A stretch of DNA of 64,000 nt from Armigeres subalbatus (GCF_024139115.2 NC_085141.1:71775481-71839480); one strand, 5' to 3'; shown: positions 44,410 through 56,539, counted from the stretch's first letter. Program-made: numbers and translations. The notes: generated by a model from the sequence alone, not told the origin.

Positions 44410-47400
44410 CCCTTTGTGGTAGGGTAAAAGACCCAATAGTGGAGGAACTAAGCACGTTCTATCACTATTTGTTGGTTCACACCAAGTCCATACTTCATTC
44501 CACTTACCTCGAGTGTGCATATAAAAGGTTATTCATTAAATTTCATCCAAAAACTTAGCTAATTGCAGCAACACCCATCATTGTTTCCTAAAATGGTACC
44601 TCCAATTATTGGTGCAGTGTTCCAATAGTTGCGGTAATTTTTAATTTGGGTTCCTATAGTTGCGAATCTCCTTGTTTTCATATGGGACTCGCAACTATGG
44701 GAACACTACCGCAACTATTGGTGCAAGGCTGAGAAAATTCTAAGGTATTTAAATGATACTTTACCGATTTTACGGGAAATCCATAACTGTTTTCTGTTAT
44801 TTCGTCTTTTGACATGTCAACAAATTGGTAGACTAGATGGGTTGCTGCGTTTGAGACGTAAATTTTGTAAAAATAGCACTACCGCAACTATAGGAACACC
44901 CACGACTATTGGAACTTTGACCCTACATAGAATAGAATGCGTCCATTGCATGGGTTCACGAACATCCAAGAAAACCCTGGAATAGGCCTTTAGATCTACA
45001 CGCGTAAGCAGAAATCTTTCGCCTTGTTTCACAAATGGTACAACCCCTTTGTGGTACATAGAATAGAATGCGTCCATTGCATAGGTTCTCGGTCATCCAA
45101 GAAAACCCTGGAATAGGCCTTAAGATCTACACGCGTAACCAGAAATCTTTCGCCTTGTTTCAAAAATGGTACAACCCCTTTGTGGTACATGGAATAGAAT
45201 GCGTCCATTGCATAGGTTCACGAACATCCAAGAAAACCTTGGAATAGGCCTTAAGATCTACACGCGTAACCAGAAATCTTTCGCCTTGTTTCAAAAATGG
45301 TACAACCCCTTTGTGGTACATAGGATAGAATGCATCCATTGCATAGGTTCACGAACATCCAAGAAAACCCTGGAATAGGCCTTAAGATCTACACGCGTAA
45401 ACAGAAATCTTTCGCCTTGTTTCAAAAATGGTACAACTCCTTTGTGGTACATAGAATAGAATGCGTCCATTGCATAGGTTCACGATCATCCAAGAAAACC
45501 CTGGAATAGGCCTTAAGATCTACACGCGTAAACAGAAATCTTTCGCCTTGTTTCAAAAATGGTACAACCCCTTTGTGGTACATAGAATAGAATGCGTCCA
45601 TTGCATAGGTTCACGGTCATCCAAGAAAACTCTGGAATAGGCCTTAAAATCTACACGCGTAACCAGTGCTCTTTCGGCTTGTTACAAAATCGGTTCAACC
45701 CCCTTGTGGCACATAGAATAGAAAGCGTCCATTGCATAGGTTCACGAACATCCAAGAAAAGCCTGGAATAGGCCTAAAGATCTACACGCGTAACCAGAAA
45801 TCTTTCGCCTTGTTTCAAAAATGGTACAACTCCTTTGTGGTACGTAGAATAGAATGCGTCCATTGCTTAGGTTCACGAACATCCAAGAAAACCCTGGAAT
45901 AGGCCTTTAGATCTCCACGCGTAACCAGAAATCTTTCGCCTTGTTTCACAAATGGTACAAACCCTTTGTGGTACATAGAATAGAATGCGTCCATTGCATA
46001 GGTTCTTGGTCATCCAAGAAAACCCTGGAATAGGCCTTAAGATCTACACGCGTAACCAGAAATCTTTCACCTTGTTTCAAAACTGGTACAACCCCTTTGT
46101 GGTACATGGAATAGAATGCGTCCATTGCATAGGTTCACGAACATCCAAGAAAACCTTGGAATAGGCCTTAAGATCTACACGCGTAACCAGAAATCTTTCG
46201 CCTTGTTTCAAAAATGGTACAACCCCTTTGTGGTACATAGAATAGAATGCATCCATTGCATAGGTTCACGAACATCCAAGAAAACCCTGGAATAGGCCTT
46301 AAGATCTACACGCGTAAACGGAAATTTTTCGCCTTGTTTCAAAAATGGTACAACCCCTTTGTGGTACATAGAATAGAATGCGTCCATTGCATAGGTTCAC
46401 GAACATCCAAGAAAACCCTGGAATAGGCCTAAAGATCTACACGCGTAACCAGAAATCTTTCACCTTGTTTCAAAACTGATACAACCCCTTTGTGGTACAT
46501 GGAATAGAATGCGTCCATTGCATAGGTTCACGAACATCCAAGAAAACCTTGGAATAGGCCTTAAGATCTACACGCGTAACCAGAAATCTTTCGCCTTGTT
46601 TCAAAAATGGTACAACCCCTTTGTGGTACATAGAATAGAATGCATCCATTGCATAGGTTCACGAACATCCAAGAAAACCCTGGAATAGGCCTTAAGATCT
46701 ACACGCGCAAACGGAAATCTTTCGCCTTGTTTCAAAAATGGTACAACCCCTTTGTGGTACATAGAATAGAATGCGTCCGTTGCATAGGTTCACGTTCATC
46801 CAAGAAAACCCTGGAATAGGCCTTAAGATCTACACGCGTAACCAGAAATCTTTCGCCTTGTTTCAAAAATGGTACAACCCCTTTGTGGTACATAGAATAG
46901 AATGCGTCCGTTGCATAGGTTCACGTTCATCCAAGAAAACCCTGGAATAGGCCTTAAGATCTACACGCGTAACCAGAAATCTTTCGCCTTGTTCCAAAAA
47001 TGGTACAACCCCTTTGTGGTACATAGAATAGAATGCGTCCATTGCATAGGTTAACGGTCATCCAAGAAAACCCTGGAATAGGCCTTAAGATCTACACGCG
47101 TAAACGGAAATCTTTCGCCTTGTTTCAAAAATGGTACAACCCCTTTGTGGTACATAGAATAGAATGCGTCCATTGCATAGGTTCACGAACATCCAAGAAA
47201 ACCCTGGAATGGGCCTTAAGATCTACACGCGTAACCAGAAATCTTTCGCCTTGTTTCAAAAATGGTACAACCCCTTTGTGGTACATAGAATAGAATGCGT
47301 CCATTGCATAGGTTCACGTTCATCCAAGAAAACCCTGGAGTATGCCTTAAGATCTACTCGCGTAACCAGAAATCTTTCGCCTTGTTTCAAAAATGGTTCA

Positions 47401-49740
47401 ACCCCTTTGTGGTAAATAAAATAGAATGCGTCCGTTACATAGGTTCACGGTCATCCAAGAAAACCCTGGAATAGGCCTTAAGATCTACACGCGTAACCAG
47501 AAATCTTTCGACTTGTTTCAAAAATGGTACAACCCCTTTGTGGTACATAGAATAGAATGCGTCCATTGCAAAGGTTCATGGTCATCCAAGAAAACCCTGG
47601 CATATGCCTTCAGATCTACATGCGTAACCAGAAATTTTTCCGCTTGTTTCAAAAATGGTACAACCCCTTTGTGGTACATAGAATAGAATGCGTCCGTTGC
47701 ATAGGTTCACGGTCATCCAAGAAAACCCTGGAATAGGCCTTAAGATCTACACGCGTAACCAGAAATCTTTCGCCTTGTTTCAAAAATGGTGCTACCCCTT
47801 TGTGGTACATAGAATAGAATGCGTCCATTGCATAGGTTTACGTTCATCCAAGAAAACCCTGGAGTATATCTTAAGATCTACACGCGTAACCAGAAATCTT
47901 TCGCCTTGTTTCAAAAATGGTTCAACCCCTTTGTGGTAAATAAAATAGAATGCGTCCGTTACATAGGCTCACGGTCATCCAAGAAAACCCTGGAATAGGC
48001 CTTAAGATCTACACGCGTAACCAGAAATCTTTCGACTTGTTTCAAAAATGGTACAACCCCTTTGTGGTACATAGAATAGAATGTGTCTATTGCAAAGGTT
48101 CACGGTCATCCAAGAAAACCCTGGAATAGGCCTTAAGATCTATATGCGTAACCAGAAATCTTTCGCCTTGATTCAAAAATGGTACAACCCCTTTGTGGTA
48201 CATAGAATAGAATGCGTCTATTGCAAAGGTTCACGGCCATTCAAGAAAACCCTGGAATATGCCTTAAAATCTACACGCGTAACCAGAAATCTTTCGCCTT
48301 GTTTCAAAAATGGTTCAACCCCTTTGTGGTACATAGAATAGAATGCGTCCGTTACATAGGTCCACGGTCATCATAGAAAACCCTGGAATAGGCCTGAAGA
48401 TCTACACGCGTGACCAGAAATCTTTCTCCTTGTTTCAAAAATGGTACAACCCCTTTGTGGTACATAGAATAGAATGCGTCCGTTGCATAGGTTCACGGTC
48501 ATCCAAGAAAACCCTGGAATATGCCTTAAGATCTACACGCGTAACCAGAAATCTTTCGCCTTGTTTCATAAATGGTACAACTCCTTTGTGGTACATAGAA
48601 TAGAATGCGTCCGTTGCATAGGTTCACGGTCATCCAAGAAAACCCTGGAATATGCCTTAAGATCTACACGCGTAACCAGAAATCTTTCGCCTTGTTTCAA
48701 AAATGGTACAACCCCTTTGTGGTACATAGAATTGAATGCGCATATTGCATAGGTTCATGGTCATCCAAGGAAACCTTGAAAAGGGCCTTAAGATCTACAC
48801 GCGTAATCAAAAATTCTTCAGCTTGTTTTGAAAGTGGTACAACACCTTTGTGGTACATAGAATAGTATGCGTCCATTGCATAGAGTCATGGTCATCCAAG
48901 AAAACCCTTGAAAAGGGCCTTATAATCTACACGCGTAATCAAAAATATTTCGGCTTGTTTTGAAAGTGGTACAACCTCTTAGAAAAAGGCCTTAAAATCT
49001 ACACGCTTAACCAAAAATCTTTCGCCTTTTTTCAAAAGTTTTACAAGCTCGTTGTGGTACATAAAATATAATGCGTCCGTTACATAGGTCCACGGTCATC
49101 ATAGAAAACCCTGGAATAGGCCTGAAGATCTACACGCGTGACCAGAAATCTTTCTCCTTGTTTCAAAAATGGTACAACCCCTTTGTGGTACATAGAATTG
49201 AATGCGCATATTGCATAGGTTCATGGTCATCCAAGGAAACCTTGAAAAGGGCCTTAAGATCTACACGCGTAATCAAAAATTCTTCAGCTTGTTTCGAAAG
49301 TGGTACAACCCCTTTGTGGTACATATAGTAGAATGCGTCCATTGCATAGGTTCATGGTCATCCAAGAAAACCCTGGGTAAGGGCCTTAAGATCTACACGC
49401 GTAATCTAAAATCTTTCGGCTTGTTTTGAAAGTGGTACAACCTCTTAGAAAAAGGCCTTAAAATCTACACGCTTAACCAAAAATCTTTCGCCTTGTTTCA
49501 AAAGTTTTACAAGCTCGTTGTGGTTCATAAAATATAATGCGTCCATTGCATAGGTTCATGGTCATCCAAAAAAATTCTTGAAAAGGCCTCTAGATCTACA
49601 CGCGTAACCAGAAATCTTTCGGCTTGTTTCAAAAGTGGTACAACCGCTTTGTGGTCCATAAAATAAAATGTGTCCATGGCATATGCTAATGACCATCCTA
49701 GAAATTTATGGAGTAATGCTTCTAGGCTTACACCAATAAC
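44410..49740 (+). repeat. 131-bp satellite, array 2
   Basis: About 37 tandem monomers of 131 bp from about 44926 to 49740, plus a short monomer piece at 44410-44421 left of an inserted MITE. Monomer landmarks: TTGTGGTACATAGAATAGAA, GCGTCCATTGCATAGGTTCA, CTTAAGATCTACACGCGTAA, AATCTTTCGCCTTGTTTCAA. Variants recur at multiples of the monomer (for example TACATGGAATAG at about 45187, 46106 and 46499; GGTAAATAAAATAG at about 47412 and 47935), and a 467-bp segment is duplicated (48731 and 49198), so amplification of blocks has occurred. Monomers decay towards the right edge. Confidence 0.95.
44422..44923. mobile_element. 502-bp MITE inside the first satellite monomer, TA target duplication
   Basis: Left end GGGTAAAAGACCCAATAGTG, right end (reverse complement) GGGTCAAAGTTCCAATAGTC. 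The satellite GTGGTACATAG is split as GTGGTA and TACATAG, so the TA duplication is proven by the neighbouring empty monomers. Internally it carries repeated CAACTATTGG(TG) and TTCCTATAGTTGCG motifs. No ORF. Confidence 0.9.
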
Positions 49741-50226
49741 TAGTTGGTCTTAAACCTGATATAAATACGGTACATGGTCTATGTAATATTAGCCCGGAAA
49801 ACCTTGCGTTTCCGGCGTGAAGTTGTCTCGTTCCAATTAATTCACATTTTGCATTTCCAAGGAATAAACAGTACGTGGTGTGAATGAATTTTGTTTACTA
49901 CCTGGAACCCATGACAACAAGAACAACTTGGTATGCAAATAATTCAAAATGAGGTTACACACCGTGTTTGTTCTTCAATAACTGCAGACCTTGACTCTAT
50001 GAAATTCGTAGAACACCTGGAGCCCACGACATTAACAAGAAGTACTTGGAATATAAATATATACCAAGAAAAGGTTTCACAACTCGTTTATTCTCAAATA
50101 ACTGTCTTCATTACGAAGGTTGATCAGCAGACCTTGACTCTATGGAGTTCGTAGACTACATGGCATCAATAACAACATCAAGAACTACAAGGACTACAAA
50201 CATATACCTAGAAGGGGTCACACATA
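49741..50226. repeat. Degenerate tandem repeat, about three units
   Basis: CAGACCTTGACTCTATG(A/G) occurs at about 49985 and 50123, and CCTGGA(A/G)CCCA(T/C)GACA... with ACAAGAA.(T)ACTTGG at about 49900 and 50015. Units of roughly 120-145 bp, strongly diverged. No gene. Confidence 0.55.
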
Positions 50227-50345
50227 GAGGTGTGCGCCGGTCCGATATTCAGCGGCGGCGGCGTTTGTCGGAATTTTGTTCGGCGGCGGCGGCGTTAGCC
50301 ATTTTGGCCATTTTAGCCGGCGGCGGCGGCGGCGTGAATCGGCGT
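50227..50345. repeat. GGC-rich simple repeat
   Basis: Several GGCGGCGGCGGCG runs in a context beginning AGGTGTGCGCCGGTCCGATA. A short low-complexity element. The following 50346-50770 is AT-rich with GGAATTC motifs, resembling decayed minisatellite, and has no gene. Confidence 0.6.
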
Positions 50346-50774
50346 GGCGATTTGTTTTATTACGTTTCTTTAAGTTTTTTTTCCGGGATATTTTCAGGAC
50401 ATGAGCGGAATAATCTTTCGAATATCGCCTGAAAAATCTGATGAACTTCTCAGAAAATTGTTCAAGTTTTTCCAAACTGTTCATTTACAAATTATTTTTT
50501 AGATTTTCCACGCGAACTACTTTGAAGTTTCGGGAATTCTTTGGAATTACCAAAAAAAGCTCTTTGGAATTCCCAAAGAAAAGCAGGAATAATGTGGGAA
50601 CTTACATGAGAAATTGTTCAAAGTTGGAGTTTTCAGAGGGAATTCACAAGAAATTCTCTGGAATTTCAACGTAAACCTCTTAAGAATTTTCGCGGAAGAT
50701 TGTTCAAAATGTAGATTTGAATATAAAAATTTTAATAAAGAATTTCTTTGGATTTCTACGAGAAATTATTTGTA

Positions 50775-51022
50775 CAGTAGACGTTCGATAACTGCAAGTC
50801 ATATAACAGGATGAACAGTCATATAACTGCAATGCTTTTTAACTGCAATTCGTTTAACACAGTTTTGCTGGGCTTGAAAACGATGGCAAAGTCGATGATA
50901 GGTGTATAACGCTGCACATTTTTTACACTTCTGTTGCTTCTGATGTCGACTGACAACCGTTTGACGTCTAGAATGCGACATTCGCTTACTGAAACGAAAA
51001 CATGCAGTTATCTAACGACTAG
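50775..51022. mobile_element. 248-bp MITE with CAGTAGACGTTCGATAACTGCA-like ends, TA target duplication
   Basis: The left end CAGTAGACGTTCGATAACTG is matched, with a 2-base offset, by the right end (reverse complement CTAGTCGTTAGATAACTGCA). TA at 50773-50774 and 51023-51024. The CAGTA(G) start is typical of pogo/Tigger-like elements. No ORF. Confidence 0.75.
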
Positions 51023-51074
51023 TATTTATATTGGCCATAAGAAATTCTTTGGAAATCCCATTGAAATGCATGAC

Positions 51075-51500
51075 TGATAGCGAAATACGGCCGAATTAGA
51101 AATGTGGCCGATACAGTCGTTTTTCCTAACAGGTCGTTTGACCGAAATGGTCGTTTGGCCGAAAAGGTAATAAGTCAAAAAATGCCGTTTGGCCGAAATG
51201 GTCGTTCGACAGAATTGGCCATTTCCCCGACAATGTCGATAAGCCCAACGGGTCTTAAAGCCAAATGTCAATTACTGAACGGATACTGTGGTCAAAAATG
51301 TTCATCCGCTTGGCCAAATGACAAATGATCTATTCGGTCAAATGACTTTTTTGGCTGAACGGCATTTTCAGGGAAAACTGTTTGAAAACTGTCAAATTAC
51401 CAGTTCGACCGAATGATCTTTTCGGCTCTATGTCGCTTTCGGCCAAACTACATTTTAGGTCAAACCATATTCGGCCTGATAATAGTTTCAGATAAACATT
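51075..51500 (+). repeat. Degenerate short tandem repeat (TTTGGCCGAAATGGTCG-type)
   Basis: Units of about 20-25 bp around GGTCGTTTGGCCGAAA, clearest at 51140-51230 and decaying to both sides. Non-coding. Confidence 0.7.
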
Positions 51501-51624
51501 CAGTTTGGCTCGGCTTAAGGTGAAGGTGGGTTGAGTACCAAAACAAAGCTTTGAAAGTATTGGTACAATAAAAACTGTCATATACTGTAGTAGTATTGGT
51601 GTCGTATTTATAAAAAACATAAAA

Positions 51625-52226
51625 TATTAGTAGGGTGGTTCAAAAAACGACCCAGCTCCAACATGCTCACTCGATTCCGTCCCATGCTCCGAGTGTCCTC
51701 CAAAACTCGAATTGAACAAAAACTGGTTGAGCACAAGCCGGTTCAAGTTTGTATGAAAACCAGTATGGGACCGTACATATATTACGTAAGCACTCTGGGG
51801 AGGGGAGGAGGGGGGGTCTGTCAATATCTTACGCGCCATATAAGTAAAAAATCTTTTGTATGGAAAAAATCTTACAAGGGGGGGTGGGGGTTTCGAAAAT
51901 CCCTGAATCAACCAAAATTGATTACTTCTGATTATTTATCCACATATATAGCTACACAGAAAAAAATTCCATGGTAACGATTACTATTTTGTAGACTACG
52001 TCATGTTTTTAAAACAACCACAAATTTTCAGTTAAATTAACCACGCATTCGGACAAATTCACCACTGATTCAGTTCATGCAACAACATTCCACCAGGACC
52101 ACAGTTGATTTTTACTGCGCGCATGGTAAAATCAAACGGGTTTGTTGTCTGCTAAAAATCGTCGGTGCGCATTCTTAAATTAACCCTCGGAATGGTAGTT
52201 TCAGAATGGTAGTTCCGAACACTTTT
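51625..52226. other. MITE-like fragments, no gene
   Basis: TAGGGTGGTTCAAAAAACGA near 51632 looks like the end of a MITE. At about 51765-51900 a diverged relative of the 4701-4872 element is visible (CGTACATATATTACGTAAGC, G-rich runs). The remainder to 52226 is unassigned. Confidence 0.4.
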
Positions 52227-52592
52227 GACGTAAACTACGTCTAAGGGGAAGACTCAGATACAGGGTGTAAATCCGAAATTTCCAAATTCGAGACCGTCAC
52301 GAAATTAGGATAGATTTCAAACGCTAATAGCGTCTTTATCTTTCGATGGATTTTCGACATTTGCTTATCAATCGATTCAGAAACTCTCCAGCAATTTGCC
52401 AATTCTATTGATACTATTGATTATCAACGTGAAACTATTGAAAATGTTGTTTCTTTGCAAACCGGGTGAAAAATTCAATTCCGTTTATTAATCCCCAACA
52501 CGGACATCAGATTGCAGTAAGGTACGGGCCTTTTAATCCACTGCTTCGTTTTCCCTGTGTATAAAAAGCCCCGTGTTTCGCGTGCGCGCGTC
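52227..52592 (+). promoter_or_regulatory. Type A promoter segment in front of Jockey copy f
   Basis: Starts with GACGTAAACTACGTC (52227-52241), then the conserved upstream blocks (ACCGTCACGAAATTAGG, AAACGCTAATAGCG, TTTGCAAACCGGGTG, CTGCTTCGTTTTCCCTGTG). The TATA box TATAAAAA is at 52560-52567 and the start region GTGTTTCGCGTGCGCGCGTC ends at 52592. With an initiator TCAGA at 52591-52595, transcription would begin at about 52593, the first base of the retrotransposon. Confidence 0.65.
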
Positions 52593-52733
52593 AGACACGC
52601 GCTATCACGGTCGATTCCAGTTCGAGACAGCAACACGTACGGACGTGTTTTTTGCTCGCGCATTTTTTTCCTCGTTCTTTCGCTGTTTACGTTTTCGCCT
52701 GTCGCGTTGGCGTTATTTTCTCCCGGACCCGTC

Positions 52734-53987
52734 ATGGGAGACTCGGTGGCCGATTCGGTCGCTGGAAAAGTGCCTAAGCGCACTGCTCTTGGAGGCGCGG
52801 GTAACCCCTCCAAGCAGCTTTTGCAGAGCAACGTGTTTTCGCCGTTGCCGCTTGATGACGCCGGCAATCCGCCGAAAAAGAGGAAGAAGCAGCAATCGCA
52901 GCTGCCGCAGGTGCAACCGGAGCGGAAGGAGAAGTGCCCGCCCGTGTTTGTGAAGGGCGATCCGCCAGATTTACGCCCAAAAATTCGCCAGCTGATCGAT
53001 AAGGGGCTGAAATGTACTTTTCGGCTCTGCAGCGAGGGCGTGAAAGTGATGCCGGCCAACAGGGACCATCATCAATCCGTCGTGGAGTTCCTCGAGGTCC
53101 ACAAGTATGAGTACTACACTCATGACCACCCCGGCACGAAGCCGCTCAAGGCTTTGCTGCGAGGACTTCACGACATAAAGGAGGAAGAGCTCCAAGCAGA
53201 GCTTGAAAGTTGCGGACTGAAGCCAGTAGCCGTCCACAAGATCGCTCGTCACGACAAGGCGAGGAAATATCGCGACCAGCTTTACCTGATCCATCTGGAG
53301 CACGGCTCCACTACCTGGAAGGACCTGAAGCTGGTTGGCGTTATAAATTACACCGTCGTTGACTGGGAGCGATATCGGCCAGTGCACCGCGATGTCACGC
53401 AATGCACCAACTGCTTCAATTTCGGGCACGGCACCAGGAACTGCCGCATGAAGCCGCGCTGCAACAAGTGTGGCGAACCCCATCCGACGGACGAGTGCGA
53501 CAAAATGGAGGTGGCCGATCCCAAGTGCGCCAACTGTGGCGACAAACATCGAGCCACCACAAAGGGCTGCCCAAAGCGAGCCGAGTTCCTGGAAATCCGG
53601 AAGAAGGCTTCCACCAGGACCATTCCGAAGAAGAACCGTGTTCCTGTAATCAACGAGGTGAACTTTCCAGCCATCCCGGCTCCCCGTCGTGTGATTCCAA
53701 TACTCCCACCGCTACAGCCGCATAAGCGACTGGCAGCGGCAGCTGCATCGGTCCAAGCTCCAACATCGTCGGCACCATCCACCAGCGAATGGCCCCCGCT
53801 TCCTCCTCCTGGGTTCCGTCGGCAGTCGGAGAACGAAGCCGTCCCACCGGAAGAATCTGCCCCGCTGTACACACCGGAGCAACTGATGCCGATCTTCGCG
53901 CAGCTCGCCACTCGACTGCGCGGCTGCAAAACCCGATTCGACCAGGTCTTCACACTTGGCATGTTCATCATTGAAAATGGCTGCTAG
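52734..53987 (+). CDS. Jockey ORF1 protein (gag-like, three zinc knuckles), intact
   Basis: 417 codons from ATG 52734 to TAG 53985-53987; the frame is open further upstream but 52734 is the first ATG. Residues 1-80: basic N-terminus with a PPKKRKKQ-type nuclear-localisation-like cluster. Residues about 80-220: central domain (IRQLIDKGLKCTFRLCSEG, KYRDQLYLIHLEHGSTTWKD). Then CTNCFNFGHGTRNC, CNKCGEPHPTDEC and CANCGDKHRATTKGC, CCHC-type knuckles at about residues 223-280, a proline-rich linker, and the C-terminus TLGMFIIENGC. In Jockey elements this protein binds the element RNA and is imported into the nucleus with it. ORF2 begins at 53977 in an ATGGCTGCTAG overlap, pointing to termination-reinitiation. 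The only large unbroken retroelement frame in the window. Confidence 0.85.
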   Translation: MGDSVADSVAGKVPKRTALGGAGNPSKQLLQSNVFSPLPLDDAGNPPKKRKKQQSQLPQVQPERKEKCPPVFVKGDPPDLRPKIRQLIDKGLKCTFRLCSEGVKVMPANRDHHQSVVEFLEVHKYEYYTHDHPGTKPLKALLRGLHDIKEEELQAELESCGLKPVAVHKIARHDKARKYRDQLYLIHLEHGSTTWKDLKLVGVINYTVVDWERYRPVHRDVTQCTNCFNFGHGTRNCRMKPRCNKCGEPHPTDECDKMEVADPKCANCGDKHRATTKGCPKRAEFLEIRKKASTRTIPKKNRVPVINEVNFPAIPAPRRVIPILPPLQPHKRLAAAAASVQAPTSSAPSTSEWPPLPPPGFRRQSENEAVPPEESAPLYTPEQLMPIFAQLATRLRGCKTRFDQVFTLGMFIIENGC

Positions 53988-56525
53988 GGTGGGCCTGGTC
54001 AACTGGAACGCTTGCTCGCTAAAGAGCAAATCAATCGAGCTGAAGGATTTCCTTGAGGAGAAGGAAATAGACGTGGCGTTCATCACCAAAACGCACCTAA
54101 AACCGGAGGTGAACGTCAACATCCCGGACTTCCGCATCGTGCGACTCGACCGGCCGACCAGGGGAGGTGGTGTGGCCATCGCTCTTCGCTACAACATCAA
54201 CTGTCGTCTGCTTCCAAGCTTCCAGCTCAATGTCATCGAGGCCATCGGTGTCGAAATCACCACTTCGGTCGGCACAATCGCGCTCATCGCGGCGTACTGT
54301 CCAACGCAGGCCAAAGCCGGCGACGGGTCATCGGCTGCCCTGCGGAGGACATCGTCAAGCTGACGCGGAGGCAAGGCCAGTATATCATTGCCGGCGACTT
54401 GAATGCCAAACATCAAGCCTGGGGCAACAGTCGCGGCAATCGAAACGGCACCATCTGGAGCAACGACATGGAGGAAGGCCACTACACGATCCTGAGCCCG
54501 GATTCCCCACTCGGCTGAGTCGGTCCGGTGCCCACGCAACGCTCGACCTCTACGTAACAAACCTGAGTGACCACGTCTCGCAGCCGGTTGTATACCAGGA
54601 GCTCAGTTCGGATCACTATCCGGTGGTGGCGGAACTGGGCTCCTCGGTCAATCGGCACCAGCAGTTACGGCGGAACTACCACCGAGTGAACTGGCAGCGT
54701 TTCCAGCAGTGCGTCGATAACACCGTCGACTACGAGGTGCGTCCGGAGACGCCGGAAAGTATCGACCGCCAGCTGTGCGCTATCGAGGAGGCGATCACGG
54801 CGGCCCGAGAGCAACACGTACCGACGGCTCGGCAGGTAAGCAACTCCTTAAACATCGATACACTCACCAAAGATTTGATTCGATTGCGGAATGTCACTCG
54901 CAGGCAGTTTCAGCGTACTGGACTGCCTGAGCTTAAGGCACGCTGCAATCGAATCACAAAAATTATCAAGGCCAGAATGGTGGACCTCAGAAATAACGAC
55001 TTCTCGAATAAGATCCGCACTCTCCCAGATTATGCTAAGCCGTTCTGGAAAATGACCAAAATTCTAAAATCCAAGTCTCGGCCCATTCCACCTTTGAGCA
55101 TGCTAACAACGTCCATGCTAACAACGAGCATGCTAACAACATCCATTTGATTCCCAACGACTTCTCGGAGGAGTTGGAGATCTCAGCTGACGAATTGACG
55201 GCCTATATCAAATCGTCGAAGAACATGAAGGCCCCAGGCTTCGACAGCATCCTGAATCTCGAGCTCAAACACATGAGTGCTCCGTTATTTGAGCACCTCT
55301 CGCTGATCTTTAATCAGTGTCTCCGGCTTAGCTACTTCCCATCGTCCTGGAAGTCAGCGAAAGTCATCCCCATCCGGAGGCCTGGGAAGGATCCTTCCTC
55401 CCCCAAAAGTTATCGACCCATCAGCCTTCTCTCAGGGTTATCCAAGCTATTCGAAAAAGCTATTCATCATCGGTTACTTGAGTCTGCCGAAAATCTCAAC
55501 ATCTTGCTCGAGGAACAGTTTGGTTTCCGACGCGGTCAATCAACCATACAACTGTCCCAAGTTTCCAACATCATCAGACGGAACAAATTTGTCTAAAAAA
55601 CATCTGCTATGACCTTACTCGATGTCTAGAATGCATTCGACAATGTTTGGCGTGATGGCCTGGTGTACAAACTACAACGCTACAATCTTCCCAGCTACCT
55701 GGTGAAAATCATCAACAATTACCTGTCGGCAAGGACATTCCGGGTCTCAATCAGCGGAGCGAGTTCCAATGCGCACAACATCGTCGCAGGCGTCCCCCAG
55801 GCAGTATCCTCGGGCCCCTGCTTTTCAATCTGTTCACCTCCGACATGCCAGAACCTCCAGATGGCGGCATTCTGTCTCTGTTCGCAGATGACACATCCAT
55901 CGTCTACAACGGTAGAGTGATCAGAGCGCTAGTGGCAAAACTCCAACGAGGCCTGGATGCCCTGACAGAGTACCTCACCAGCTGGAAGATCTGTATCAAC
56001 GCGGCGAAGACCCAGGTCATCATTTTCCCCCACTCCAAATCCCCTAAACTTGTTCCGCCTGGGGACTGTAAAATCATCCTCAATGGCACGACTGTGGAAT
56101 GGGCCAATGAGGCCGGCTACCTTGGCTTGACCCTCGACAGCAAGCTTATTTTTAGGCAACAGGTTGACAAAACGGTGACAAAGTGTAACGTCTTGTTGAA
56201 ACTACTGTACCCTTTGATCAACCGCCGGTCGATGTCCCTGAAAAATAAACTTGCTGTCTACAAGCAAATCATCCTCCCTGTGATCGAATATGGCATGCCG
56301 GTCTGGGAGAGCTGCGCTAAAACCCACCACCTCAAACTTCAACGGGTCCAAAACAAATTCCTGAGGATGATCCTCAACACCCCTCCCAGGACAAGAACAT
56401 CCGAGGTCCACCGTCTGGCCGGAATAAAAACCTTACATGAACGCTTTAGTGAGTGTAAAGAAAAGTTTAGGGTCCGTTGCTTGCATTCGGATCAGGCTCC
56501 AATTAGGGCGCTAGTTCCAATCTAG
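53977..56525 (+). pseudogene. Jockey ORF2 (APE endonuclease and RT), frameshifted
   Basis: Starts at ATG 53977: MAARVGLVNWNACSLKSK, the APE-like endonuclease that nicks the target. Frame loss at about 54340 (short deletion against copy b) and again at about 54510; continues LDLYVTNLSDHVS and SSDHYPVVAELGSS. At 55098-55140 about 190 nt of the normal sequence are missing and replaced by three tandem CATGCTAACAAC units. RT resumes in another frame at 55147 (NDFSEELEIS, SYRPISLLSGLSKLFEKA), stops at about 55596 and again in 55620 (GATGTCTAG), shifts near 55800, and ends in the frame with LSLFADDTSIVYNG and LGLTLDSKLIF. No RNase H. Not functional. Confidence 0.85.
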
Positions 56526-56539
56526 GTTATCAAATTTTT

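Noticed and set aside
47033..49429. Repeated 83-92 codon frames (MRPLHRFTVIQENPG...) across the 131-bp array
   Set aside because: The period is not a multiple of 3, so each frame crosses two monomers in different phases; the similarity is that of the DNA repeat. No start context or family match.
44926..49740. CRISPR-like array
   Set aside because: Direct 131-bp head-to-tail repeats without unique spacers, in eukaryotic transposon-rich DNA.
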